NCBI GenBank assembly: GCA_016199405.1
Contig: JACQGS010000167.1
Location: 1 to 22,817 of the forward strand
Length of the DNA: 22,817 nt
Direction: 5' to 3'
From: Chloroflexota bacterium
GTDB lineage: Bacteria > Chloroflexota > Anaerolineae > UBA4142
The stretch's first letter is position 1. Every line of letters starts with the position of its first letter. The notes below the pieces were generated by a model that did no database searches, was not told the DNA's origin, and was given only the letters and a program-made list of their open reading frames with translations. Position numbers and translations under genes: made by a program. Positions 1-7,451 of the stretch are shown here, one piece after another.

Positions 1-305
1 CGCCGACGCCGTTTTGCGTTTTGGATGAAGTGGACGCGATGCTCGACGAATCGAACGTCGGCAGATTCAACGACGCGCTCAAAACGCTCGGCGCGGCGAC
101 GCAGTTTATTGTGATTACGCACAATCGCCGGACGATTGAAAATTCGGATACCGTTTATGGAATCACGATGGGCGAGGACGGCGTCTCGCAAGCGATTTCG
201 TTGCGGCTGAATGGCACGGAGCGCGCGGTGAGTAATGAAGCGATGAGCATCAAGCCAAATAAACGCACGGAACGCGAAAAAAAAGCAAAGAGTGCTCGGT
301 TTTGA
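1..305 (+). CDS. smc: Chromosome segregation protein SMC, C-terminal end (partial)
   Basis: The reading frame enters from the left edge and carries the end of an SMC ATPase head domain. The visible part begins PTPFCVLDEVDAMLDESN, which is the Walker B segment followed by the D-loop region of SMC/RecN-type heads, and continues into FIVITHNRRTIENSDTVYGITM, the conserved switch-histidine segment. SMC dimers with ScpA/ScpB organise and segregate the chromosome using ATP. The protein ends about 40 residues after that in a Lys/Arg-rich tail. The stop is at 303-305. The Walker A motif, coiled coils and hinge lie outside the window. The family assignment is secure; the exact paralog cannot be proven from this fragment. 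Confidence 0.93.
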   Translation, partial: PTPFCVLDEVDAMLDESNVGRFNDALKTLGAATQFIVITHNRRTIENSDTVYGITMGEDGVSQAISLRLNGTERAVSNEAMSIKPNKRTEREKKAKSARF

Positions 306-341
306 CAAATGCCGTACAATGAATTCGCGCGGCACCGCCGA

Positions 342-426
342 TCGCTAAAGCGACCGTCTCAAATAGATTCAAGCCGACTTGAAGTCGGCTTCCACCTCAT
401 TGAGCCGTAGAATTTTATTCTACGGC
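342..426. repeat. Three consecutive hairpins between smc and the UbiA gene
   Basis: Three separate inverted repeats lie in a row. The first is TCGCT/AGCGA at 342-353. The second is a 10-bp perfect stem with a 1-nt spacer at 371-391 (arm AAGCCGACTT). The third is a 10-bp perfect stem with a TTT loop at 404-426 (arm GCCGTAGAAT). There is no T-run directly after the hairpins, so a simple intrinsic terminator is not indicated. They resemble strung-together short palindromic repeats and make translation starts upstream of 430 unlikely. Confidence 0.75.
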
Positions 427-477
427 GATATGCGGACGAAAAAGCCGGCAAGGTTTCTATCGTTTACTGAAGAGAAA

Positions 478-1326
478 ATGTTGCTTCGCCGCATGCACGG
501 CTTCTGGCTTCTCATTCACCCCTTCCCTATCGCGATGGTCGTTTCGCTCGCGTGCATTCTCGGCATTTCGAGCGCACGCGAAAATTTTGATGCCGCGCAG
601 TTTACGCGCGCGCTCATCACGCTCTTTCTCTCGCAAGCGCACGTCGGCATGACGAACGATTATCTCGACCGCGCGCTCGACGCGCAAGCGCAGACGTGGA
701 AACCGCTGGCGCGCGGTTGGGTCAAACCGAACGAAGCGCGCTTGATAATTTTCGCGTCTTTCGCGCTGATGTTTATTTTCGCGTTGACGCTCGGACCGAT
801 TGGATTTGTTTTGGCATTGCTCGGCACATTTGCCGGACAAATTTACAATTTTCGATTACGCGGCACGCCGTACAGTTGGATCGGTTACGTGCTGGGCTTT
901 TCCGTCTTGCCTTTTTTTATTTGGGACGCGGCGTCAAGTTTTTCGCCGACATTTCTCATCATCGTCCCGATTGGCATTCCCTTGATTTTCGCCGCGCATC
1001 TCGCGCAAACGTTGCCGGATGTAGAATCGGATCGCGCGCTCGGCGTGTTCGGCTTTGCCGCGACGCTCGGCCGCGAACGCGCGGCAATGTTGCTGTGGCT
1101 GATGCTCATTGCCGCGCACGCGTTGGCATTCGGCACCGCGTATTGGCTCAAATCAAATTTGCAAACACTTTTTGCCGCGATGATCGCGTCGTTCGCGCTC
1201 GTCACCGCGAGCATGTTTATTTATTACGCGCGGCGCACGCCGCAATCGTTGCGCATCGTTTTCCGGCTGGTCAGCCCGAGCGCGTTGATTTTGGTCGCGG
1301 GGTGGCTCGCGGCACTACGAACGTAA
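478..1326 (+). CDS. UbiA-family prenyltransferase
   Basis: This integral membrane protein, about 282 residues from the chosen start, has the two aspartate-rich motifs that define UbiA enzymes. The first is NDYLDRALD (about residues 60-68) and the second is DVESDR (about 181-186); together they bind Mg2+-prenyl diphosphate. Roughly eight hydrophobic segments follow the usual family layout. UbiA enzymes move a prenyl chain onto an aromatic or lipid acceptor (quinones, haem O, chlorophyll, ether lipids). The acceptor here cannot be told from sequence. The frame is open back to 379 (TTG) and has ATGs at 430, 478 and 493. I prefer 478 because a GAAGAG stretch precedes it and a strong hairpin ends at 426, but the start is uncertain. 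The HOGA1-like aldolase follows 61 bp downstream on the same strand. Confidence 0.88.
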   Translation: MLLRRMHGFWLLIHPFPIAMVVSLACILGISSARENFDAAQFTRALITLFLSQAHVGMTNDYLDRALDAQAQTWKPLARGWVKPNEARLIIFASFALMFIFALTLGPIGFVLALLGTFAGQIYNFRLRGTPYSWIGYVLGFSVLPFFIWDAASSFSPTFLIIVPIGIPLIFAAHLAQTLPDVESDRALGVFGFAATLGRERAAMLLWLMLIAAHALAFGTAYWLKSNLQTLFAAMIASFALVTASMFIYYARRTPQSLRIVFRLVSPSALILVAGWLAALRT

Positions 1327-1334
1327 GATAATAA

Positions 1335-1364
1335 CCCACGAAGGGCACGAAGAAGCACGAAAAA
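1335..1364. repeat. CACGAAG-type short direct repeats
   Basis: Three near-repeats of CACGAAG, spaced 9-10 nt apart, fill most of the 61-bp gap between the UbiA gene and the aldolase gene. The same motif recurs at 2313-2382, 4431-4439 and 21002-21065, so this is a dispersed intergenic repeat family. Confidence 0.7.
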
Positions 1365-1387
1365 ATAAACGCGCGTTTGGAGGTCAA

Positions 1388-2281
1388 ATGTCTCTCAATC
1401 TTTCTGGCGTCTTTCCCCCCATTCCCACATCATTCGATGCCGACGGAAAATTGCTGCTCGATAAAATGAAATCGAATATCGAAAAATGGAACACGACGCC
1501 GATACACGGCTATGTCGTCTTGGGCTCGAACGGCGAGTACGTGATGCTGAACGAAGCCGAAAAATGCGAGGTATGGGAAACCGCGCGCGCGGCGATTCCG
1601 CGCGAGAAATTATTTTTCGCCGGCGCGGGCGCGGAATCTACGCAAGCGACGCGCGCACTCGTCCAACATGCCGCGCGCATCGGCGCGGACGCGGTGATGA
1701 TCGTCACGCCGCATTACTACAAGCCGCAAATGAATTCTGCCGCGCTGGTCAATCATTTTCGCGTGATCGCCGACGCGTCCACGCTGCCGGTTTTGATCTA
1801 CAACATTCCGGCATACGCCGGCATTGATATGGACGCGGCGACGATCATTCAACTCGCCGAGCATCCGAACATCGTTGGCGTCAAGGACAGCAGTGGCAAC
1901 GTCAATAAGTTTGCCGAGGTGATTCGCGCGGTGCGCCCGGATTTCGCCGTGCTTGCCGGCTCGGGCGGCTATTTCTATCCGGCGTTGTGCGTCGGCGCGG
2001 TCGGCGTCGTCGCCGCGCTCGCGAATGTCGCGCCGCGCGCGTGCGTGGAAATATTCGAGGCGTTCCATGCCGGCAATCACGCGCGCGCCAAAGAATTGCA
2101 ATTGGAATTCATCGCGCTGAACGCGGCGGTGACGTCGCGCTGGAGCGTGCCGGGTTTGAAAGCCGCGCTCGATTTGCTGGACGATTATTACGGCGGTCCG
2201 CCGCGCTTGCCGTTGCGCGCGTTGGGGGATGAGGAGCGAAAAGCGTTGAGGAAGATTATGCAGGATGCCGGCGTCTTGTGA
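1388..2281 (+). CDS. DapA/HOGA1-family aldolase (probable 4-hydroxy-2-oxoglutarate aldolase-like)
   Basis: This 297-residue TIM-barrel aldolase belongs to the dihydrodipicolinate synthase family. The Schiff-base lysine is K166 in VGVKDSSGN, and the proton-relay tyrosine is Y138 in LIYNIPAYAG. The N-terminal carboxylate-binding loop reads GSNGE (46-50) instead of the GTTGE typical of DapA. That loop and the C-terminal pattern (NAAVTSRWSVPGLKAAL, then YYGGPPRLPL) match what I recall of eukaryotic HOGA1, which splits 4-hydroxy-2-oxoglutarate into pyruvate and glyoxylate. I therefore favour a HOGA1-like 2-keto acid aldolase over lysine-pathway DapA; the substrate is an inference. A clear ribosome-binding site (TTTGGAGG) ends 6 nt before the ATG. 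No other lysine or hydroxyproline catabolic genes are nearby. Confidence 0.88.
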   Translation: MSLNLSGVFPPIPTSFDADGKLLLDKMKSNIEKWNTTPIHGYVVLGSNGEYVMLNEAEKCEVWETARAAIPREKLFFAGAGAESTQATRALVQHAARIGADAVMIVTPHYYKPQMNSAALVNHFRVIADASTLPVLIYNIPAYAGIDMDAATIIQLAEHPNIVGVKDSSGNVNKFAEVIRAVRPDFAVLAGSGGYFYPALCVGAVGVVAALANVAPRACVEIFEAFHAGNHARAKELQLEFIALNAAVTSRWSVPGLKAALDLLDDYYGGPPRLPLRALGDEERKALRKIMQDAGVL

Positions 2282-2312
2282 TTCTAGCCGGTATCCGAAA
2301 CAAAAAGATTCA

Positions 2313-2382
2313 TCCACGAAGGACACCAAGTTGCACGAAAAGATCCATGAATTCTTCGTGTTTATTCGTGTGACTTCGTGGA
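2313..2382. repeat. CACGAAGG-family inverted repeat between convergent genes
   Basis: The left arm starts TCCACGAAG at 2313 and the right arm ends CTTCGTGGA at 2382. The 9-bp termini pair perfectly and the inner arms, each built from CACGAA units, pair imperfectly. It lies between the ends of two convergent genes, so it could act as a bidirectional 3'-end structure, but there is no classical T-run. The same architecture recurs at 21002-21065. Confidence 0.75.
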
Positions 2383-2388
2383 AAAAAG

Positions 2389-3741
2389 TTATTTGAGGAA
2401 TTCAATCTTGCTCGCGACCGCGAGCAACGGATCAACAATCAACTGCGGCGCGAAGCCGGTGATGACGGAGGCGGCAATGAGCGCGATCACAACCGCCGCG
2501 CCCCAGTACGGAATTATTTTGATCTCGGCGTGAACTTCCGCGCCCACATCGCGCGCGGCGATCAGCGGCAGCACAAAACGCATCAGCGCGATCAACCCCG
2601 CCGCGTTCGCCGCGATTAGCGCGCCGACCAACCCCACATCTAAATCGCGATACAACGCCCACCGCGCGGCTGCGCCCGGCGTCGGCGCAAAGCCGAGCAA
2701 TTCCATTCCGCCGGCGAGCACCGCGATAATTCCAACCGTTTGCCACCGCTGTTCCGGATGAAATCGCACAAAACTGATTCCGCCGGCAACGAGCGCAATG
2801 CCGAGCGCGCGATCAATCATCGCGAGCGATGCGCTCGCGAGACCCACGCGCGTTTCCAACCCTAGTCCCAATAACGCATCGCCGAGCGCGAACAACGCGA
2901 GCGCGGCGAGAAAACGATTGTCGCGGCGTTCCGTGAGCGCGAGCACCGCGCCGCCGATCGCGCTGAGCGCGCCGAGCGTCATCAGCGCGTTGAACAGCGG
3001 CGATTTTTCCAAACCGGTTGTCTGCGCGAATAATTGAATCAGCAGCCACAGCCCCACCGGCTGTGCAACCGCGAGCAAAGCCGCGATTCCCAACAACGGC
3101 ATCTCGTCCGCGAACGCGCCGAGCCAAATATTGAGCGGCACGACTGCGAGCAGAATGCCCAAGCCCAAAACCAAAAAGAAAGCCGCGCCGCGCACCAGAT
3201 CGAAATTTTCCGGCGTGAGCGGATAAAGCTCGAGCAAACGATTGGCGAGCAATAACGACGCGGTCGCGACGACGATGAGCAATAGAAATTGAAACGCGCC
3301 GCCGACGCGAACGGTTTGCCGTGGCTGCGCCAAAAAAATTAGCGCCATCAATCCGATCGCCCACGCGATGACCGCGAGCGGAAAACTATCCAGTCCAATC
3401 GCGATGACGAACGGCGCGACGCTCCAAAATAAATACGCGCCTTGCGAATTGGTGATGACGCCGGCGGGCTGATCGCTCGCGCGCAAAAACGTCAGCGGCG
3501 TGAGCAGCGCGAGCGCGGCCGTCGCGCCGAGCGCGGGTAAAAGAAACGCGCGCGTCGCCGCGTCGAGCGTCAGCGTTCTGCCGACAAAACTAAACGCTTC
3601 ATCCGGCGCTGCCGTGAGCACCGCGAACATTCCGCCCGCGCCGATCAGCGTCGCGAGAAATGCCAAGCGCGGGAGGCGGCGCAAAACGCGCATCGCGAAA
3701 CCGGTCGCGAGGCAGATTGCGAAAATAAAAAGGAGCGTCAT
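2389..3741 (-). CDS. Degenerate antiporter-like membrane subunit (NuoL/M/N, MrpD, HyfF superfamily)
   Basis: This is a 450-residue, very hydrophobic protein with about 12-14 membrane segments. Its middle can be laid over proton-translocating antiporter-like subunits: VVPLNIWLGAFADEMPLLG corresponds to the family's K-A-x-x-PFHxWLPDAH-x-APTPVS segment, and ALTERRDNRFLAAL corresponds to the segment around the third channel lysine. The lysine expected before the PFHxWL motif is absent here (GLGILLAVVPL), and the glutamate of the usual WE(L/M) motif appears as alanine (IAWAIGL). Proton pumping by the usual path is therefore doubtful. It overlaps the upstream HyfE-like gene by 4 nt (ATGA), so the two are translationally coupled. 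No NADH-dehydrogenase or hydrogenase catalytic genes are in the window. The superfamily is an inference from motif layout; the function is unknown. Confidence 0.68.
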   Translation of the reverse strand: MTLLFIFAICLATGFAMRVLRRLPRLAFLATLIGAGGMFAVLTAAPDEAFSFVGRTLTLDAATRAFLLPALGATAALALLTPLTFLRASDQPAGVITNSQGAYLFWSVAPFVIAIGLDSFPLAVIAWAIGLMALIFLAQPRQTVRVGGAFQFLLLIVVATASLLLANRLLELYPLTPENFDLVRGAAFFLVLGLGILLAVVPLNIWLGAFADEMPLLGIAALLAVAQPVGLWLLIQLFAQTTGLEKSPLFNALMTLGALSAIGGAVLALTERRDNRFLAALALFALGDALLGLGLETRVGLASASLAMIDRALGIALVAGGISFVRFHPEQRWQTVGIIAVLAGGMELLGFAPTPGAAARWALYRDLDVGLVGALIAANAAGLIALMRFVLPLIAARDVGAEVHAEIKIIPYWGAAVVIALIAASVITGFAPQLIVDPLLAVASKIEFLK

Positions 3742-4355
3742 TCCATTTCCCCGCGCCGCCGCCCGCCCTCAACCTCCGGCGACAGAATGACCAAATGCGC
3801 GACGACGAGCGCGATGATTAGATCCGCGATGTTGAGCAAGCCGTACAAAAACAAACTGCCTTCAATCGCCATTTCCAAAAGACCAAAGCCGGCGGTGAGC
3901 ACCAAAATTCCCCAGCCGAATTGCAAAGCATGTCGCGCCAACATCGCGATCAAAAGCCCCGTCGCGATCAGCCACAGCGATCCAAACTGAATCTGCGCGT
4001 TCAAGCCGAGAAAATTCGTCGAGAGCGTGATCGCAAGAATACAGAGCGCGGCAAAGAGCGCGGCGAGCAAGCGAAACGCGTTGCTCAACGCGAAGGGATC
4101 GGCGAGCGTCGGTTTTTTTGCCGCGCCGGGCGCGGTGATCAAAAAAATCAGCGCGACCAATCCGCCGGAAACAAAACGCACCAGCGCGACGGCTGGCGTC
4201 ACGAATTGCGTGAGCATCAGCGTCAGCACCGCGTATTGCATGACCAGAAAAAAAAGCGCAAGCCGCCACGTCGAGACGAGCACGAGCGCGGCGGCGGAGA
4301 TGAGCAGCGCGACGAGCAGCGCGGCATTCAGAATGTTTGCAAAATCAATCGTCAA
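3738..4355 (-). CDS. HyfE/NuoK-like integral membrane protein
   Basis: This 205-residue protein has about six to seven membrane segments and a short charged C-terminal tail. The arrangement resembles hydrogenase-4 component E (HyfE, ~216 residues), whose second half is NuoK-like; here the corresponding stretch is GWGILVLTAGFGLLEMA followed by LLNIADLIIALVVAHL. In the family this subunit sits beside an antiporter-like subunit, and the next gene is exactly such a protein, overlapping by ATGA. The start is TTG: an in-frame stop lies just upstream and the nearby ATG at 4359-4361 is in another frame and terminates at once. No convincing ribosome-binding site is visible. The family call is tentative. 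Confidence 0.6.
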   Translation of the reverse strand: MTIDFANILNAALLVALLISAAALVLVSTWRLALFFLVMQYAVLTLMLTQFVTPAVALVRFVSGGLVALIFLITAPGAAKKPTLADPFALSNAFRLLAALFAALCILAITLSTNFLGLNAQIQFGSLWLIATGLLIAMLARHALQFGWGILVLTAGFGLLEMAIEGSLFLYGLLNIADLIIALVVAHLVILSPEVEGGRRRGEME

Positions 4356-4388
4356 TTTTCATGACTCGCGTGAGACAATTCACCACAC

Positions 4389-4419
4389 ACTTGCCCTGGC
4401 GGGAACGCAAGTGCCAGGG
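4389..4419. repeat. Repeat with two mutually exclusive stems
   Basis: ACTTGC at 4389-4394 can pair with GCAAGT at 4407-4412. CCCTGGC at 4394-4400 can pair with GCCAGGG at 4413-4419. The two stems interleave, so the stretch can fold one way or as a pseudoknot. It lies in the ~145-bp gap upstream of the HyfE-like gene, followed by a CACGAAG repeat and a heptad tract. Confidence 0.6.
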
Positions 4420-4442
4420 AAGGCACAAAGACACGAAGGGAA

Positions 4443-4500
4443 GACTACGAATTACGAATTACGAATTTGGAGTTTGGAATTTTGGATTTGGGATTTGGAC
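4443..4500. repeat. Heptanucleotide repeat tract (AATTACG/AATTTGG type)
   Basis: The sequence runs in 7-nt units: GACTACG, AATTACG (twice), AATTTGG, AGTTTGG, then one 8-nt unit and two ATTTGGR units. It ends 1 bp before the stop codon of the deacetylase gene. It belongs to the same degenerate heptad family as the tracts at 17609, 20523 and 21131. Confidence 0.85.
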
Positions 4501-4501
4501 T

Positions 4502-5506
4502 TTACCGCCCGCTGTTCGTAAACCAATTCAGCCAGTACGCGTAATCGGTCAAAGAATAACTGCCGCGGATGCGCACGCGGCGCGTTTCAAAAACGGTTTC
4601 ATTGGTTTGGCGCACGCCCTGAATTTCCGACATCGCGCTGAGATAGCCGCTCAGACGCAACACGGCAATCGTCGTGCCGTCGTATTTGCCGGACGGATAG
4701 CAAAAAGTTTTGACGATCACGCCCGGCACGCGCGCTTCGATCATTTGTTTGGAGCCGGCAATCTGACTGTTTTGGTACGCAATCGTCTTGCCGCGCAAAT
4801 CGGGATGATCGAGCGAGTGCGACCCAATCTCCATCCCCGCTGCCGCCATCTCGCGCACTTGATCCCACGAGAGATAGCCCGACTTTTTGGTTTCGATGAA
4901 TTGCGTGATGACGTAAAACGTCGCGGTCATGTTGTACTTTTTCAAAAGCGGAAACGCCGATTCGTACGCATCGGCATAGCCATCATCAAACGTCAACACA
5001 ATTGGTTTGTCCGGCAGGGGCGCACCGTTAAGCAGATGTTCCGCCAAGTCTGCCGCGCGCACGGTGTGGTAACCTTGATAGGTGAGAAAAGATAATTGCT
5101 CTTCAAATGCTTGCGGCGTCACGGTCAAATCCAAGCGGATCGCGTCGGCATTTGGCGGCGGAATGCCGATGGCGTGATACATCAACACCGGCACGCGCGC
5201 GACGCGTAAATTCGGATTGATCGTCGGCGTGGGAGTCGCCGTGCGCGTACGCGTGGGTAACGGCGTGAAGGTAATCGTCGCCGTCGGCGTTGAGGTTCGA
5301 GTCGAGGTGGCGGTTTGCGTCGGAGTTAGCGTGAGAGTGGGCGTTAAAGTGAGTGTGGGCGTATGGGTCGCGGGAAAAGTTGGTGAAGGCAGAATCGCAT
5401 CGGCAATTAGAACGAGCGGCGAATCCATTCCGACGCCTACGGCGATGCTCACCAGTACGATGACGAAACCGGCGCGCAGGGCGAGCGTAATCATCCGAGA
5501 GGTCAT
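4502..5506 (-). CDS. Membrane-anchored polysaccharide deacetylase (carbohydrate esterase 4)
   Basis: This 334-residue protein removes N- or O-acetyl groups from polysaccharide, probably cell-envelope or exopolysaccharide glycans outside the membrane. The N-terminus has one hydrophobic segment (about 6-25) that can be a signal anchor. A Thr/Pro-rich linker follows (about 41-97, TLTPT-like units). The NodB-type catalytic domain starts near 105 with VPVLMYHAI. Motif 1 is TFDDGY (172-177), supplying the catalytic base and a metal aspartate. Motif 2 is HSLDHPDL (230-237), whose two histidines complete the metal site. FCYPSGKYD corresponds to motif 3. The key residues are present, so it should be active. 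The start has a purine-rich GCAGGGGCA just upstream. It lies 51 bp downstream of btuD on the same strand and may be read through from it. Confidence 0.93.
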   Translation of the reverse strand: MTSRMITLALRAGFVIVLVSIAVGVGMDSPLVLIADAILPSPTFPATHTPTLTLTPTLTLTPTQTATSTRTSTPTATITFTPLPTRTRTATPTPTINPNLRVARVPVLMYHAIGIPPPNADAIRLDLTVTPQAFEEQLSFLTYQGYHTVRAADLAEHLLNGAPLPDKPIVLTFDDGYADAYESAFPLLKKYNMTATFYVITQFIETKKSGYLSWDQVREMAAAGMEIGSHSLDHPDLRGKTIAYQNSQIAGSKQMIEARVPGVIVKTFCYPSGKYDGTTIAVLRLSGYLSAMSEIQGVRQTNETVFETRRVRIRGSYSLTDYAYWLNWFTNSGR

Positions 5507-5557
5507 TGCCCTGCCATTCTAGCACAACCTCCCGGAATCACAAACTATTTTTCGGTC

Positions 5558-6349
5558 TCACGCGCGCGGCAACAAAATCACATGCGGCGCTTGCGGCGCC
5601 GTCGGATGCGGTTCGATTGCAACCGCCGCGCCAAAAATCGCGCGAATCGTTTCGACCGTCAGCGCGTCGCGCGGCGCTCCGCGCGCGACGATTTCGCCGG
5701 CGTTTAGCAAAATGATTTGATCGAAATAGAGCGCGGCGAGATTCAAATCGTGCATCGCCGCCAGCACCGTCAGCCCGCGTTCGCGATTCAGCGCGCGCAC
5801 GAGTTCAAGCATTTCGATTTGATGCTTGATATCGAGATGCACGGTCGGCTCGTCGAGCAGCAAGAGCGCCGGCTCTTGCGCTAGGGCGAGCGCGAGCGCG
5901 ACGCGTTGCCGTTCGCCGCCGGAGAGTTCGTTGAAAATACGCGGCGCGAGCGTTTGCATCTCCGTCAGTTCCAGCGCGCGCGTAATGGCATCGCGATCTG
6001 CGCGCGATTCGCCGGCGAGAGCGCGCGCGTGCGGCGTGCGCCCCAACGCGACGACTTCGTGCGCAGTGAACGCATACGGCAGATTCATTTCTTGCGGCAC
6101 GAGCGCGATCCGTTGCGCGATTTCGCGGCGGCTGAACGCGCGCACATCGCGCGACTCCCACGCGACGCTACCCGCGCGCGGCGCGAGAATGCCGCACAAA
6201 ATTCGCAACAGCGTCGTCTTGCCGGAGCCGTTCGGTCCGATCAACGCGACGCGATCCCCGCCGCGCAAGGTGAGCGTCACCGCGCGCAAAACGAGATCGG
6301 TGGCATAGCCAAACGAAATATTTTCTGCCGTGAGCAATCGGGCTGACAT
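5558..6349 (-). CDS. btuD: Cobalamin/iron-siderophore-type ABC transporter ATPase
   Basis: This 263-residue nucleotide-binding subunit powers B12 import from the cytoplasmic face of the permease. Walker A is GPNGSGKTT (38-46), the signature is LSGGE (142-146), Walker B is LLLLDEP (162-168), and the switch histidine is H200 in AAMHDLN. All catalytic elements are intact. The length and the C-terminal extension after the NBD are normal for the BtuD/FecE/FhuC family. It starts 11 bp after the permease stop, so it is the third gene of a btuF-btuC-btuD operon. Motifs alone do not separate B12 from siderophore or haem transport; the cobalamin riboswitch upstream of btuF decides it. Confidence 0.92.
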   Translation of the reverse strand: MSARLLTAENISFGYATDLVLRAVTLTLRGGDRVALIGPNGSGKTTLLRILCGILAPRAGSVAWESRDVRAFSRREIAQRIALVPQEMNLPYAFTAHEVVALGRTPHARALAGESRADRDAITRALELTEMQTLAPRIFNELSGGERQRVALALALAQEPALLLLDEPTVHLDIKHQIEMLELVRALNRERGLTVLAAMHDLNLAALYFDQIILLNAGEIVARGAPRDALTVETIRAIFGAAVAIEPHPTAPQAPHVILLPRA

Positions 6350-6360
6350 TCAATTCAAAA

Positions 6361-7392
6361 TCAAAACGCGTATTCGCGCTGGCTCGACCGCAACAAATAA
6401 ACAAAGAACGGCGCGCCGATCAGCGCGGTGACGACGCCGAGCGGAATCTCATTCGGCGCGAGAATCAAACGCGCGAACAAATCGGCAAGCACCAAGAAAA
6501 ACGCGCCCGCGAGCGCGGATGCCGGCAAGAGCAAGCGATGATCGGGACCGGTGATGAGGCGCACGAGATGCGGAATCACCAAGCCGACAAATCCCACCAG
6601 CCCGCTGATCGAAACCGCCGCGCCGGTCAACAGCGCGCCGATGACGAGCGTAAGAAATTTTTGGCGCTCGACGGAAACGCCGAGCGCGGCGGCTTGCTCT
6701 TCGCCCAAAAGAAACGCGTTGAGGTTGCGCGTCTGCATAAACGCGGCGAGGATGCCAATGAAAATCAGCGGCGCGACAATTGCCAGCGCATCCCAACCGC
6801 CCGCGCTAATCCCGCCCATCGTCCATAAGACGACGCGTTGCAATGTATTTTGGTTGAGCAGCATGAGAAAAGACATCAGCGATGCCATCAATGAACTCGC
6901 GGCAAAGCCAGCCAGCAACAGCATCGTGATCGGCGTGCGCGCGCCGATGCGCGCGATCCGATAGACGATCAGCACCGAGCCGAGCGCGCCGAGAAACGCG
7001 GCGAGCGGCACGAGCGAAAAACCGATCGCGCCAAAATAAATTGGCACGAGGAGCGCGAGCGTGGCAGCGAGCGCCGCGCCGCCGGACGTGCCGAGCAAAT
7101 ACGGATCTGCCATCGGATTCCGCAGCAGCCCTTGAAACAAAACACCGGCGGAGGCGAGCGCGCTGCCGACCAATGCCGCGCCCAACACGCGCGGCAAACG
7201 CAGTTGCCACACGATCGATTCTTGCGCGTCGGTCCATTCGATTCCCAGCGAGATGCCGAGCGCGCGTTTCAACACAATCGCGGCGATGCGATCCAGCGAG
7301 ACCGCGACGGTACCGAGCAACGTCGCCACGAACAACGCGGCAATAAGAATCAAAAGAAAAAGCGTGAGAATCAAAATCGGTTGGCGGCGCAT
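6361..7392 (-). CDS. btuC: Cobalamin ABC transporter permease (FecCD/BtuC family)
   Basis: This is a membrane permease of about 343 residues with the FecCD pattern, including SGLVGFVGLVIPHLVRL near the cytoplasmic coupling helices and LPRVLGAALVGSALASAG in the N-terminal half. It forms the channel that takes B12 from the BtuF-like lipoprotein. The frame is open back to an ATG at 7455 that overlaps the btuF stop as ATGA, which would suggest translational coupling. The first ~20 codons from that start are, however, encoded by a 44-bp perfect palindrome (7402-7445). From 7392 the protein starts MRRQPILILTLF, a normal family N-terminus, so I chose 7392. Neither start has a good ribosome-binding site. 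Confidence 0.92.
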   Translation of the reverse strand: MRRQPILILTLFLLILIAALFVATLLGTVAVSLDRIAAIVLKRALGISLGIEWTDAQESIVWQLRLPRVLGAALVGSALASAGVLFQGLLRNPMADPYLLGTSGGAALAATLALLVPIYFGAIGFSLVPLAAFLGALGSVLIVYRIARIGARTPITMLLLAGFAASSLMASLMSFLMLLNQNTLQRVVLWTMGGISAGGWDALAIVAPLIFIGILAAFMQTRNLNAFLLGEEQAAALGVSVERQKFLTLVIGALLTGAAVSISGLVGFVGLVIPHLVRLITGPDHRLLLPASALAGAFFLVLADLFARLILAPNEIPLGVVTALIGAPFFVYLLRSSQREYAF

Positions 7393-7401
7393 TGCGGTTT
7401 T

Positions 7402-7445
7402 GTAGGGGCGTCCCCTTGTGGGCGCCCACAAGGGGACGCCCCTAC
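7402..7445. repeat. 44-bp perfect palindrome at the btuF-btuC junction
   Basis: Two 22-bp arms with no spacer are perfect reverse complements; the arms start GTAGGGGCGTCC and meet at GGGCGCCC. It lies between the btuF stop and the preferred btuC start, and it stays open in the btuC frame. It looks like an inserted REP-type palindromic repeat. Confidence 0.9.
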
Positions 7446-7451
7446 CCCATT

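Noticed and set aside
315..320. TACAAT as a -10 element for the UbiA gene
   Set aside because: The TTGACA at 302-307 is only 7 nt away and no -35-like sequence lies at the right distance.
379..477. Upstream part of the UbiA frame from TTG 379 or ATG 430
   Set aside because: The region is made of hairpin repeats and does not resemble a UbiA N-terminus; kept only as an alternative start.
5215..5385. Tandem repeat in the + strand of the deacetylase gene as a separate mobile repeat
   Set aside because: The periodicity follows from the Thr/Pro-rich linker codons and is typical of secreted proteins; it needs no separate element.
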